This document shows positions 19,335 to 28,196 of a DNA stretch of 64,000 bases, piece by piece. The stretch covers positions 423,906 through 487,905 of the forward strand of contig CAVYXK010000003.1 in assembly GCA_963772445.1 (NCBI GenBank), in the 5' to 3' direction. Below the pieces are notes generated by a model. That model worked only from the letters and a program-made list of their open reading frames with translations, did no database searches and had not been told where the DNA came from. The stretch is from CAVYXK01 sp963772445 (lineage in GTDB: Bacteria > Pseudomonadota > Alphaproteobacteria > Acetobacterales > Acetobacteraceae). Position 1 is the first letter of the stretch; every line of letters starts with the position of its first letter. The translations under genes and the position numbers were made by a program.

Positions 19335-20100
19335 TCACCCGAACTCCCCGTGCTCCTCGAACGCGGCATCCATCCGCTTGTCCCACAGGCGCACACCGCC
19401 GGTGATCCCGGCTTCGTTCGGAACCACCTTCACGTGCTCCGGCAGAGGCTGTTCCAACAGCTTGGCATTGCCGCCGCCGATATACAGCATGTCGTAAGTA
19501 ACCACTACCTCCATGATGCCGATTACCTTGCGCATACGCCGGTTCCAATGGCCCTTCCCGATATCATGCAGCGCTGCTTCCCCGACGTACTCATCGTACG
19601 TCTTGCCCGTCTTCACCGGATGCTGGCTCATTTCTAAGTGCGGCCCGAGACAACCGTTCCTGAACAGCGCGAAGCCCATCCCGGTTCCCATCGTGAGCAC
19701 GCATTCCAGCCCCTGGCCGCTGATCACACCCAGCCCCTGGATGCTGGCATCGTTCAGCACGCGTGCCGGCTTTCCCAGGTCCTTGGACAATTCGTCGGCC
19801 AGCGGGAATTTCTGCCAGTCCTTGGTGCCGAGATTGGGCGCAGTCAGCACGCGACCCATACGCACCACGCCGGGAAAGCCGATCGAGATTCGGTCAAACT
19901 GTCCGAGCGGTTTTGCCAGCTCGACCAGCGCGACGACCACGGCGGCGGGCTTAGCCGGCTTCGGCGTCACGACCCGCGCTGGCTCGGACACCATCTCGCC
20001 GGCGCCGTTGAGTACCTCCGGCCTTGAGATGGCTGCCGCCGATGTCGATGGCGAGGGTCAGCTTCTCGCCCGCGGGATCCGGCTTGTTGCTGCGTGCCAT
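19335..20100 (-). CDS. ROK-family glucokinase-like (polyphosphate glucokinase-like) protein, frameshifted
   Basis: A sugar kinase of the ROK/PPGK type, phosphorylating glucose with ATP or polyphosphate. The N-terminus MARSNKPDPAGEKLTLAIDI with GGSHLKA is the phosphate-binding start; GFPGVVRMGRVLTAPNLG, LNDASIQGLG and VLTMGTGMGFALF are the hexose and nucleotide sites. One extra base near 20016-20024, right after GGSHLKA, puts the rest in another frame (GEMVSEPARVVTPK...). Restored length is about 255 aa, as expected for PPGK-like enzymes. It lies immediately downstream of the debranching-enzyme-like gene, which suits use of glucan-derived glucose. Confidence 0.82.
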
Positions 20101-20124
20101 GGAATTCGTTCCCCTCTGTGTCGC

Positions 20125-22296
20125 CTATTCTGGTGCTGCCAAGCCCCTCAGCCGGTCGAAGCAGCCTTCGGCGGTGATGCATTCGACCATCTTCGCATTC
20201 CCCCCCAGTACCTCGAACTTCGTTTCCTCGCCGTCACGCCAGAACCTGATATCGAACTTATGCGTCCCGAGCCGAAGATCGGATAAGGTGATATCGGGCA
20301 GCCACGGCGGTAGAAGCGGATCGAAATAGAGCTTCCCGTCCGGCGCATCCGGCACGATTCCCAGGATCGCTTGCAACAGGAAGAACACCGAACCCGCCGC
20401 CCAGGCCTGCGGCACGTTGGCGCCGACATACTGGACCGGGAAGGTGGTCTCGTCGCGTTCCAGCGTGGTATAAAGCTCGGGAAGCTGGTTGGACAGGAAA
20501 TGGCTGCCAGCATCGCTGATGTCGCGGGCGATCCGCCCGGCCTCGGCGCCAAACCCATAGCGTTTGAAACCAATCGCGATGATGGCATTGTCGTGCGGCC
20601 ACACCGATCCAGTCTGATAATTGTACGGGTTGAACGCCGGATGCAACGACGACAGCGTGCGGATGCCCCAGCCGCTCCACATATCCGGCGCCATCAGCCG
20701 CTCGACCACCTTGCGCGCCCGCTCGGGCGGCACGATCCCGGACCACAGGCAATGCCCGGCATTCGACGCCACGGTCAGCACTTTGCGCTTATCGCCATCC
20801 AGCGCATAGGCGTAGAAGCCGAAGTCGTCGTCCCAGAACGCCTCGTTGAACCGCTGGAACAGCGCTGCCGCTTTTTCGCGCAGGGCAGTCGCGCGCTCCG
20901 GCTTGCCCAGCGCATCGAACACCTGCGCCATGCGCAGCCAGGCGTCGTACACATAGCCTTGCAGCTCGCACAACGCCTTCGGTCCCTTTACCAGCGAGCC
21001 ATCGGGATACATCACGGAATCGCCGGAATCCTTCCAGGCCATGTTCTCATAGCCGGCCGGCGAGCGCGTCTGGTACTCCTGGAACCCGTCGCCGTCGCGG
21101 TCGCCCCAGTTATCGATCCAGCTCAGGCAGCCTTCGGCTGTTTCCAGGTGCCGCTCGAGTAGCGCTTGATCGCCGGTCGCCCGCCAGGCGGCATGCAGCG
21201 CGATTAGATAGAGCGGCGTGGCGTCCGCCGTTCCGTAATATGGCGTGTGCGGGATCAGCTTGAAATGCGCCAGCTCACCATAGCGGATCTCGTGCAGGAT
21301 CTTGCCGGGCTCGGCGTCGCGATAGGCGTCCTCCTCCTTGGCCTGCAACGAGCCCAGTATGTCCAGCGTCCCACGGGCGAACTCCGGATAGATAAGCAGG
21401 TTCTGCAGCGACACGATCAGGCTATCGCGACCGAACGGGGCGACGAACCATGGCAGGCCGGCCGCCGGCAGGAACACCATGTGGTCGGTCTCGGCCATCG
21501 GCAGCCGCAGCGCCGCCATGTCCTCCAACGCCTGGCGATACAGCCGGTAGAACTCCTCGTTGCTGGTGCGGACCTTCAGCACCGTCCGCAACCATGCCGC
21601 CAAGGTCTCAGCCTGGTGCGACTTATGGGCCTGGCCGATGCACGCGTGCGGCCCGGAGACGTGCCGCTCGCCATCGGTGAGCGTGTACAGCAGGCAGCAA
21701 TGCCAGGCCGCGCCGGGCTCGAGAGCGACCTCGAAGCTCATCCGCCCGTTCGCGTACACAGCCTTCTGCTGCCGCGGCTCTACTGTCAGCGCGCGCGTGA
21801 AGTCACCGTTGGAATAGGTCGTGCGAAGCTGCTGGCGCGCCTCCGACCAATCCGTCGTGATGCGTCCGCGGCGCACGATACGGCCCGACTTTACCTCGAA
21901 TATGTCGGCAAAGTCGCTGCGCGATGCGATCTCAAGCTGGAAGCGCACCCGATTACGGCCGTTATTGGTGACATCCAGGTCCTCGTGCATGCCGCCGCTG
22001 ATCGCGCGGCTGATCGTCAGGCCGAGCGTGCGCGGAGGGACCGTGCCGTCCTCGGTGGCGATCGTCCGGTTGGTCAGATAGATCCGCGAGGCGTCATAGG
22101 TGATGGCGCCGCCGTTCAACAGGTCCCACGGTTCACCGTTCGCATAGATCGCCCAGGCGCTGAGCACGCGGGTGTCCATGAAATACAGACCGCGATCGCT
22201 CGGCCACTCGATCTGCCCGTCCGGATCGCTAATCAGCACCGTCTGCCCGTGATGGATCGAGATCTGCGGCGGGCCGACCTGCACTTTGAATGGCAT
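20125..22296 (-). CDS. Amylo-alpha-1,6-glucosidase-like (glycogen debranching) protein, copy 1
   Basis: 723 aa. The N-terminal beta-rich GDE_N-type domain covers roughly residues 10-200 (LISDPDGQIEWPSDRGLYF), and an (alpha/alpha)6 glycosidase-like domain follows (FVAPFGRDSLIVSLQN; IDNWGDRDGDGFQEYQTRSP; TGSVWPHDNAIIA; VPQAWAAGSVF). Such proteins hydrolyse alpha-glucosidic branches of glycogen or trehalose-like glucans. RBS AAGGAGAC precedes the ATG. A close paralogue of nearly the same length lies at 43695-45869. No signal peptide, so cytoplasmic. The exact substrate is unproven. Confidence 0.88.
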   Translation of the reverse strand: MPFKVQVGPPQISIHHGQTVLISDPDGQIEWPSDRGLYFMDTRVLSAWAIYANGEPWDLLNGGAITYDASRIYLTNRTIATEDGTVPPRTLGLTISRAISGGMHEDLDVTNNGRNRVRFQLEIASRSDFADIFEVKSGRIVRRGRITTDWSEARQQLRTTYSNGDFTRALTVEPRQQKAVYANGRMSFEVALEPGAAWHCCLLYTLTDGERHVSGPHACIGQAHKSHQAETLAAWLRTVLKVRTSNEEFYRLYRQALEDMAALRLPMAETDHMVFLPAAGLPWFVAPFGRDSLIVSLQNLLIYPEFARGTLDILGSLQAKEEDAYRDAEPGKILHEIRYGELAHFKLIPHTPYYGTADATPLYLIALHAAWRATGDQALLERHLETAEGCLSWIDNWGDRDGDGFQEYQTRSPAGYENMAWKDSGDSVMYPDGSLVKGPKALCELQGYVYDAWLRMAQVFDALGKPERATALREKAAALFQRFNEAFWDDDFGFYAYALDGDKRKVLTVASNAGHCLWSGIVPPERARKVVERLMAPDMWSGWGIRTLSSLHPAFNPYNYQTGSVWPHDNAIIAIGFKRYGFGAEAGRIARDISDAGSHFLSNQLPELYTTLERDETTFPVQYVGANVPQAWAAGSVFFLLQAILGIVPDAPDGKLYFDPLLPPWLPDITLSDLRLGTHKFDIRFWRDGEETKFEVLGGNAKMVECITAEGCFDRLRGLAAPE

Positions 22297-22320
22297 GGCG
22301 TCTCCTTCTGGTCACTGGTT

Positions 22321-22800
22321 TTACGCGGCGCTCGTCGCGAGCGTCGGGGTTTGCGACGGCGGCGTGGCGGCCCGCTCTCTTGTCTCCGGCATCGCCAGCC
22401 ATAGCAACAGCGTGCCGGCCAGTCCGGCGCCGGCCAACAGCAAGAAGGCTGCGCTGTCACCGAACCGTTCCGCCGTCCAGCCGGCAAGCGAGGTGCTGAT
22501 GGTCGCCCCCACGTAAACGGCAATGCCGAGCGAGCCCATCGTAGCGCCCGCTCTGTCGCGCGGCTGACCGGTGCGGTCCACCAGCACGTCCCAGAGCCGT
22601 CCTGCATCCGATCCGTCTGGCCCTAGCAGATGCTGGCCGACCGTGGGGACGAGCTGCCCCGGTTCGATGGTCTGCTTGGCCATCTGTCCGCCGGAGGCGG
22701 GCGGGGCCGTCGCCACGACTGGAATGATCCCCAGCCACAGCGCGACCACGAGGCTAGGGCGGGGGAAGCGAGCGGCTTTTTCCTTATTGGTGTCTTCCAT
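22321..22800 (-). CDS. Chimera: PRC-barrel-type N-terminus joined to the C-terminus of an MFS transporter
   Basis: 159 aa that look like two genes joined in frame. Residues about 14-30 are a hydrophobic signal (LVVALWLGIIPVVATA). VGQHLLGPDGSDAGRLWDVL and DRTGQPR are the first half of a periplasmic PRC-barrel protein. From DRAGATMGSLGIAVYVG on it is the last two membrane helices of a major-facilitator transporter ending LWLAMPETRERA. The missing middle (rest of the PRC barrel and about ten helices) suggests a deletion. It probably does not make a working product. The start is at ATG 22800. Confidence 0.65.
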   Translation of the reverse strand: MEDTNKEKAARFPRPSLVVALWLGIIPVVATAPPASGGQMAKQTIEPGQLVPTVGQHLLGPDGSDAGRLWDVLVDRTGQPRDRAGATMGSLGIAVYVGATISTSLAGWTAERFGDSAAFLLLAGAGLAGTLLLWLAMPETRERAATPPSQTPTLATSAA

Positions 22801-23121
22801 TGCGGCTCATACCTCCCGGATCATTGTGGTCCGAAACGCTGCGAAAACAACAGCTAATGGCCGCCCCCGCCTTGCGCCACTTTATCGCTTTATACCGGCT
22901 CCGGCCGCCGCCCACCCGCATAGAATTTTTTGGCGCGTTGGGGACGTGAACCCTATCTGGTAATGTCAAAACTGAAACGACTCGCGCCCGCCTGTCCCGA
23001 GTTTGAGCTACCGCGCTACCATCACCAGGAATTGGCGACTTCCGGAATTCCACTCAAGAGCTGAGAGTCCACCATCGTTGGCGTCGCTAGGTTGCGCCAA
23101 AGCGGTCGGTGGGAGGTCCCG
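22801..23121. other. Intergenic region between divergent genes, no gene seen
   Basis: About 320 bases. The stretch around 22935-23030, read on the minus strand, vaguely resembles tRNA arms (GGTAGCTC and GGGTTCACGTCCC) but does not fold into a complete tRNA. The promoter of the 23122 gene should lie here; no clear boxes could be assigned. Confidence 0.4.
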
Positions 23122-23922
23122 ATGATCGAAGAGCTCGCCGCAAGTCCGGGAGATGGGGTTGAAGGTGCGCCGATCCGGGACAGCGCCGGTTCAGGCCGCG
23201 ACGGGAGTAACGAAGCGTGCCGGACTGTCGGCGACCAATCAAGCTCCGCCGACGAAATTGCCGATGCGGATAAACTCGCCTCGGCGCAAGGCGGCAAGCC
23301 CACTTCCCGCAATGACCATCTTCTTCCCCTGCTCGACGCTGTTGCCCCCTTTATCATCACACCAGACCCCGCGGCGTTCTTTGGCGGATTGATCGGCGTT
23401 CTAAGCTCGCGCATAGCTGCGATGGCCTCGGGCCACGACTTCATCCAGCCGCTACTGCGACTGCTCTGCCACGCCCTTGCGGATGGGCTTGATGAGGAAC
23501 TCGCGTTCCAGGAGATCGTTGACGTAACGGAACGAAAGAGCCGAACGCAGGAATCGCTGGCCATTGCCGCGGCGTTCCTGGCACGGATCGCATCAGGTTC
23601 AACCGTGCTGGCCGTACCGGCGACAACGCCGGCTGCGGCCCCTGAACTGATTCGCGCGGCGGCTCACATCGTGCGGGAGGCGCGCGATAGTGGCGGGACC
23701 CGCTCCTGGCGTCTGTTGCCGCAGTTTGCCGGCGCGATCGGCGAGCGAGGTCTGCCGATTGCAAGTCTGGCAACAGCGCTGCCGCGACTTTGGTACCAGT
23801 TCGGGTCGGGACCGCGCGATACGTCTGCCCCCGCGCCGGACCAGCCCAGGTCAACCCTGACCGGCCGACCGCCGCAAATGATCCTCAACGGAGCGGTCGA
23901 GATCGTAATCCTCAGCCGCTGA
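23122..23922 (+). CDS. Unknown protein A of the 23-28 kb block
   Basis: 266 aa, not recognised. Residues 1-60 are acidic and low-complexity, likely disordered; from residue about 65 the protein is helical with a hydrophobic stretch (AAFFGGLIGVLSSRIAAMAS). The C-terminal third (LIRAAAHIVREARDSGG and GERGLPIASLATALPRL) resembles the corresponding part of protein B in the next gene (QQGLPSHQLPHLVRRT), suggesting divergent paralogues. GGGAGGT precedes ATG 23122; an in-frame codon at 23092 is less well placed. Thirty-seven bases separate it from gene B. No signal peptide. Confidence 0.65.
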   Translation: MIEELAASPGDGVEGAPIRDSAGSGRDGSNEACRTVGDQSSSADEIADADKLASAQGGKPTSRNDHLLPLLDAVAPFIITPDPAAFFGGLIGVLSSRIAAMASGHDFIQPLLRLLCHALADGLDEELAFQEIVDVTERKSRTQESLAIAAAFLARIASGSTVLAVPATTPAAAPELIRAAAHIVREARDSGGTRSWRLLPQFAGAIGERGLPIASLATALPRLWYQFGSGPRDTSAPAPDQPRSTLTGRPPQMILNGAVEIVILSR

Positions 23923-23959
23923 TTCAGCGCAGAAGGGTCCGACAACAAAGGAGATCACC

Positions 23960-24913
23960 ATGAGCCAATCACTTGACGCCGATCTGCTCGATGACTTGGG
24001 CGAACCGGAAGGTCCCGGGTTGCACGCTGCCGATGAGGCAGAGCTGGGCGATCCGCTCGAGGCGGATTTCGCCGAGGGCATGGACGGTATGGAGATGGAG
24101 GCTGGAGACGCGGCTGAAGAACTGGAGCAAGCGGTTACCGAGGCGCTCGACGCCGAGGATGCAGACGAATTCCTGGGTGGCTTGTGGAAAAGCATCAGGA
24201 GCGTCGCCAAGAAGGTCGCGCCGATCATCAGCCAGGTAGCCCCGTTGCTGCCGATCCCGGGGGCGGGGCTGATCGGCAAGGCGGCCGATGTGGTCAGCCA
24301 GGTAGCGGCCGACGAGGCGGACGAGCTCGACGCGATCGACGGCTTGATCGACATTGCCGACGACGCGGACGCGCTTGAGATGGCGGCGCCGGTGGTGGCG
24401 GGCCTGGCTATTCGCAAAGCGATGCCGACTGTCGCCCGGCTGCCGCACGGGCAGCGCAAGCAACTGGTGAAGGCGACATCCGCCGCCACCCGCCACATTG
24501 CTCGGCGTCACGGTGCGCAGGCGGTTGCGGCGATGCCGGCGATCGTGCGCCACCCGCGCCGCATCGCGGTGCAGCAGGGACTTCCGTCCCACCAGTTGCC
24601 GCATCTCGTGCGTCGCACAGCTGCCAAGGTGGCGCAGTCACCACATCTTGTGCGTCGCTTCGCGCGCGCCTCGGCGGGTCTGCGGGCCATGCACCCGATG
24701 GGCGTCGGGCGGCGGGGGACAATGCGTCATTACCGGACGGGTTTGGGCGAAGGCGTCGGCTACGAGGGCTACCCTGCTACACGCCGCGGTCGGGCGCGCT
24801 ACGGCTCGCGCGGCGAAGGCATGGGCCGTTACGGCTACGGGTCTCGCGAGGGCGGTGTAGACCGGCGCATCACGCTGCGCGGTCCGGTACGGATCACTGT
24901 CGAGACGGTCTGA
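23960..24913 (+). CDS. Unknown protein B: acidic N-terminus, hydrophobic middle, Arg/Gly-rich C-terminus
   Basis: 317 aa with a striking charge layout. Residues 1-72 are dominated by Asp/Glu with few basic residues. About 73-110 (FLGGLWKSIRSVAKKVAPII, then LLPIPGAGLIGKAADVV) is an amphipathic/hydrophobic stretch like a membrane-active peptide. A second acidic patch follows, then about 150 residues rich in Arg and His with repeated short units (LPHLVRR, SPHLVRRF). A Gly/Arg/Tyr tail (GYGSREGGVDRRITLRGPVR) closes it. AAGGAGATCACC precedes the ATG. I have seen proteins of this general design in other soil proteobacteria as uncharacterised entries; the function is unknown. Confidence 0.65.
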   Translation: MSQSLDADLLDDLGEPEGPGLHAADEAELGDPLEADFAEGMDGMEMEAGDAAEELEQAVTEALDAEDADEFLGGLWKSIRSVAKKVAPIISQVAPLLPIPGAGLIGKAADVVSQVAADEADELDAIDGLIDIADDADALEMAAPVVAGLAIRKAMPTVARLPHGQRKQLVKATSAATRHIARRHGAQAVAAMPAIVRHPRRIAVQQGLPSHQLPHLVRRTAAKVAQSPHLVRRFARASAGLRAMHPMGVGRRGTMRHYRTGLGEGVGYEGYPATRRGRARYGSRGEGMGRYGYGSREGGVDRRITLRGPVRITVETV

Positions 24914-24949
24914 TTGCAAAGCGCCGCACGTCGGGAGGGAAGCGCGGTC

Positions 24950-26239
24950 ATGGAAGCCCGGGCGTTCTTGCATGCCAAGATCATGTCGCTTGCCGCTCGT
25001 GCCCGGCGGCTGGCGCGGATCGATCACAGCTCGGTTGGGATTCGGCCGCAGGACCTGCCCTACGCTCCCTCCCGCGGCCATTTTGACGCGGCCAATGATC
25101 GGCTAGAGGCGATCGATCGCGAAGTCGTCCGCCGCCTAGGACAGCTTCGGCAGATCGCGGAAAAGGCGCCGCTGCAACGTGTGCTCAACGAGATCGCGCT
25201 GGTCGAGCGCGAGATCGACCGTGCCCGCCGCTCGTGGGGACTGTTCTTCGAGGTGTTTGGTCAGCGCGGCAGCGCCTTCGCCCCGGTGCTCGCTGCGCAT
25301 GACGTGATTGCCGCCGATTGCTACGCCGCGGCCGGAGCGGCGGTGCCCGGCGTCCTGCACAGGCCGCGCCTGAAGCCGCTGACCTATATGCAGCACAGCG
25401 CGTCGCCGGCCACCTGGCGGGCTGGCATCCATCTGTCCCGTCTGCTCGGCGACGCGGTTCCGTTTGCCTTGATCCGCATTCCCTGGGATCGCGACAACCC
25501 CTGGCAGGGCGTGTTCCTGCACGAGGTCGCCCACAATCTTCAGGCCGATCTCGGCATCTGGCAGGAGAACCGCGCGGCGGTGCTGAGCCGCGTGCTGCGG
25601 ACCGCAGGCGACGCCGCGCTCGCGCAGATCTACACGCTCTGGCACAAGGAGATCTTTGCCGACCTAACCGCACTGCTGCTCGGCGGGCCATCCGCGGCCT
25701 GGGGTCTGGCAATTTTTCTTGCCCATCCGGTGCCGCGTGCTGTTACGTTTCGTCCCGGCAGCGCGCACCCGACCGGCTATATTCGCGTGCTGATCCTGGC
25801 GGAGATGCTGCGCAGGATGGGTTTCGGCGACGAAGCGGCGCGGCTCGGGCGCGTCTGGCGACGGCTTTATGATGTGCGCCGGTTCAACCGCCTGCCGCCG
25901 CGGCTGCTTGGCACTGCGCCGCGGCTGATCCCGCACGTGGTCGATGAAATCGCCTTCCAGACGCGGCGCAATCTGGCGCACCATGCGCTTGCCGATGTGA
26001 TACCGTTCCGTCACAGCGACGAGGACGCGATCCGCCGTGCGGCTGCGGGCCTGGCCGGCGGGCGTCCGCCGCCGGTCGAGCTGCCGCCTCGGCACCTGGT
26101 CGGGGCCGCGAGCTACGCGCTCGTCTCCGGCAAAATCCGGCCACCGATGCTCGCCGAACTCGTCGTGGAGCACCTTGTGGCCGACTATAAACCATCGGCC
26201 CCGAGACTTGCCGGCACGCGGCTGGCGCTGGCGGCCTGA
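24950..26239 (+). CDS. Putative zinc metallopeptidase with HExxH motif, unknown protein C
   Basis: 429 aa. Residues 191-195 are HEVAH within FLHEVAHNLQADLG, and E234 in HKEIFADLTALLLGG is well placed as third zinc ligand, the HExxH...ExxAD arrangement of gluzincin peptidases. Residues 40-115 are long charged helices (LGQLRQIAEKAPLQRVLNE). No signal peptide. ATG 24950 follows GGGAGGGAAGCGC; the in-frame extension to 24914 lacks a ribosome site. It is co-directional with B (36-base gap). It could process or activate the A/B proteins, or be an effector itself; both are inference. Confidence 0.72.
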   Translation: MEARAFLHAKIMSLAARARRLARIDHSSVGIRPQDLPYAPSRGHFDAANDRLEAIDREVVRRLGQLRQIAEKAPLQRVLNEIALVEREIDRARRSWGLFFEVFGQRGSAFAPVLAAHDVIAADCYAAAGAAVPGVLHRPRLKPLTYMQHSASPATWRAGIHLSRLLGDAVPFALIRIPWDRDNPWQGVFLHEVAHNLQADLGIWQENRAAVLSRVLRTAGDAALAQIYTLWHKEIFADLTALLLGGPSAAWGLAIFLAHPVPRAVTFRPGSAHPTGYIRVLILAEMLRRMGFGDEAARLGRVWRRLYDVRRFNRLPPRLLGTAPRLIPHVVDEIAFQTRRNLAHHALADVIPFRHSDEDAIRRAAAGLAGGRPPPVELPPRHLVGAASYALVSGKIRPPMLAELVVEHLVADYKPSAPRLAGTRLALAA

Positions 26240-26264
26240 ACGTTATCGCGAATGAGGTAGTCCA

Positions 26265-27777
26265 ATGCCCCCTTTTCGCCCCGAACGCTTCGGCTTCTAA
26301 CGGCTTTAGGAGCGGTGCCGCCAGCCGCGGACCGAACGGCACGGCGACGGTCAATCTCGCCGTCGACAATATGATCCGCAATCAACTGAAGGTTTCGGAC
26401 GTTCGCGACCCGAAGCAGGTCGCCGACGCTTTGCTCAATTATTACAAGGACCTGCCGATCGCTGCCGCAGTGCGTGAGGAGGCGCAGGGTCTGCCGAACT
26501 TGCAGGTGCCGACAAACGCGATGCTGCCGCCCCCGCAGCCCACATCGTCGGACGCCGAGTTCAACATTGCCAATGGCGACGTGGAAAAGGCGCTGAATGA
26601 CCTGACCACCAATCCTCTGACCAACGACATCGTGCCGGAAATGCAGGGCTGGGCGGACTCGATCCGCCGTGCGGTCGCTCAGGGACATACTGCCGCCCGC
26701 AATGGACTTGATCCGACACAGCGCGACCTGGTCTTCGCTATTCGGCGCCAGCTCGGGGAGTACGCCCGGATGGCGCGGTTCGTCGGATCGATGTCGCCAG
26801 CGATGACGGTCAACTATCGGCGGCTCGCGCAGGGTCTTGACGAGGTGGCGGCCGTGCTACTCGTCATTCTGGGCGAGTCGCTGGCGAGCGTCGGGTTTGC
26901 ATCCGGCTACTATCTGCTGCAGGTCCCGCTGGCCGAGGTGCAGCAGCGGCGCGACGCTGTCATATTTGCTCTCCGCAACTTCATGGGCGGTGCGCAGGAG
27001 GCATACGGGCCCGACGCTTGGCCACGTGGCATCGACGCCTATCGCCGAGTGTATAATTGGCTTGAGCAGCAGGGGCAGGGCGACTTGCGTTCGCTGCTGA
27101 TCGAGAACGAGATCGCGCAGACGATGGATGCGCTGATCAGCCGGGCACAGAATGGGTCGGCGGAAGGGTTGCGCGCCCTGGGCGTGACCGCCCAGCTCAA
27201 CGTCGAGCGGTTCCGGCGGATGGCGATCGTGGCACGCGGCGCCATACGCTTGCCCGACGGCCGACCGGACCGGTCGCCGCCGCTTGAAGCTTATCTCCAG
27301 GCGCTGGAACTTTTCTCCGAGACTTTCAGGCCGGCAGGCGGGCTGCGCTTGCTGCGCATCGCGCGGCCGGCGATCCTGTTCTACGGGCTCTACAATCCGA
27401 ACATGCTCGAGAACGACCGGGATCTGCTCCAGCTCGTCATCGTCCGCGGTTTTCTGGCGACGGCGTTCGACAGCCTCTTTGTCCCCTATGACGGGTACGT
27501 GGTGCTGGATGACACGCAGGCACTCGGAATTTGGGGAATCGCCCCTGGTTTCAACGGTCCCTATGGTTCGGGTGGCGGTGGTTCGCTCCAACTGCATGAG
27601 ATCCGATCGTCGCCTGTAATTCTCGGCAGCTCCTTGGCCAAGGGGTTTGGGGTACCTCTGGCCGTACCTCTGCGGGAGCGACCCGATTTTGGAGCTCTTC
27701 CAGCGGCGAAGCGAAACACTGGTGCACAGCAGCCCGCCCTCGATCGCCTCGCTTCATGCTGCGGAGCACGCCCTTAG
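26265..27777 (+). CDS. Unknown protein D, frameshifted near its start and fused at its end to an aminotransferase remnant
   Basis: ATG 26265 (behind GAGGT) begins MPPFRPERFGF and hits TAA at 26298. Removing one base there joins it to NGFRSGAASRGPNG and the long open frame, so the real start is probably 26265 and not 26371. The body is a mostly helical protein (GLDPTQRDLVFAIRRQLGEY, AVLLVILGESLASVGFASG, EAYGPDAWPRGIDAYRRVY) that I cannot name. From base 27490 the same frame becomes aminotransferase sequence (see next entry), so the native C-terminus appears lost. It shares direction with A-C. Confidence 0.6.
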
Positions 27778-28114
27778 GATCAACGCGCAGCTTGGTGACA
27801 AGCTACGCTTTCGGCTAGCAAAGCTTGTGACTCATTTCCGTAGGGCAATTGGCGAGATTGGTTTGCACGACAGCGGGGGTATCTTTCCTGTACGGATGAT
27901 TACTCTAGGCCGAGAAGACGCGCTCTCGCTGAAACGGCTGCTGCGCCGCGCGGGTGTGCGCACTGCCGTCGTAAGAGGACCAACATCGGCCTCAGCAAAA
28001 CTGGTGTTTGTCATAAACGTCTCGCATTCTGTAGCCGATATCGACCGCGCCGCAGGAGCCCTGGCCGATGCGATGCAGGATTTGCTTATGACTGCGGCCT
28101 GGCCGACGACCTAG
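27490..28114 (+). pseudogene. C-terminal remnant of a KBL/AONS-type PLP aminotransferase (acyltransferase family)
   Basis: Fold-type I PLP enzyme sequence without its N-terminal half: DGYVVLDDTQALGIWG (Asp that contacts the pyridine ring) and SSLAKGFGVP (PLP lysine). An indel near 27682 then moves the frame, and the C-terminal domain continues (CGSDPILELFQRRSETLVHS, then IFPVRMITLGREDALSL) to the TAG at 28112-28114. Typical relatives are 8-amino-7-oxononanoate synthase and 2-amino-3-ketobutyrate CoA ligase. The truncated start fused to protein D indicates a deletion joining two genes. Confidence 0.75.
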
Positions 28115-28196
28115 CGGACGGTAGTGTCCGTTCGATGAGCTGACGTTGCTGCCGCACAACCAGACCCACATCAGCGTTCGGCTCATCATTCAAGTT

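Noticed and set aside
21247..22404. 385-codon plus-strand frame opposite the debranching gene
   Set aside because: Mirror frame of the conserved minus-strand gene; Arg/Gln/His-rich with no domains. The same holds for 44637-45476.
22935..23030. tRNA-like stretch on the minus strand (GGTAGCTC ... GGGTTCACGTCCC)
   Set aside because: Acceptor arms do not pair and no anticodon stem can be built, so no tRNA gene is claimed; a degraded fragment is possible.
24761..24880. Gly/Arg/Tyr-rich tail of protein B as a separate small peptide
   Set aside because: No start codon with ribosome site; it is in frame with the preceding coding sequence.
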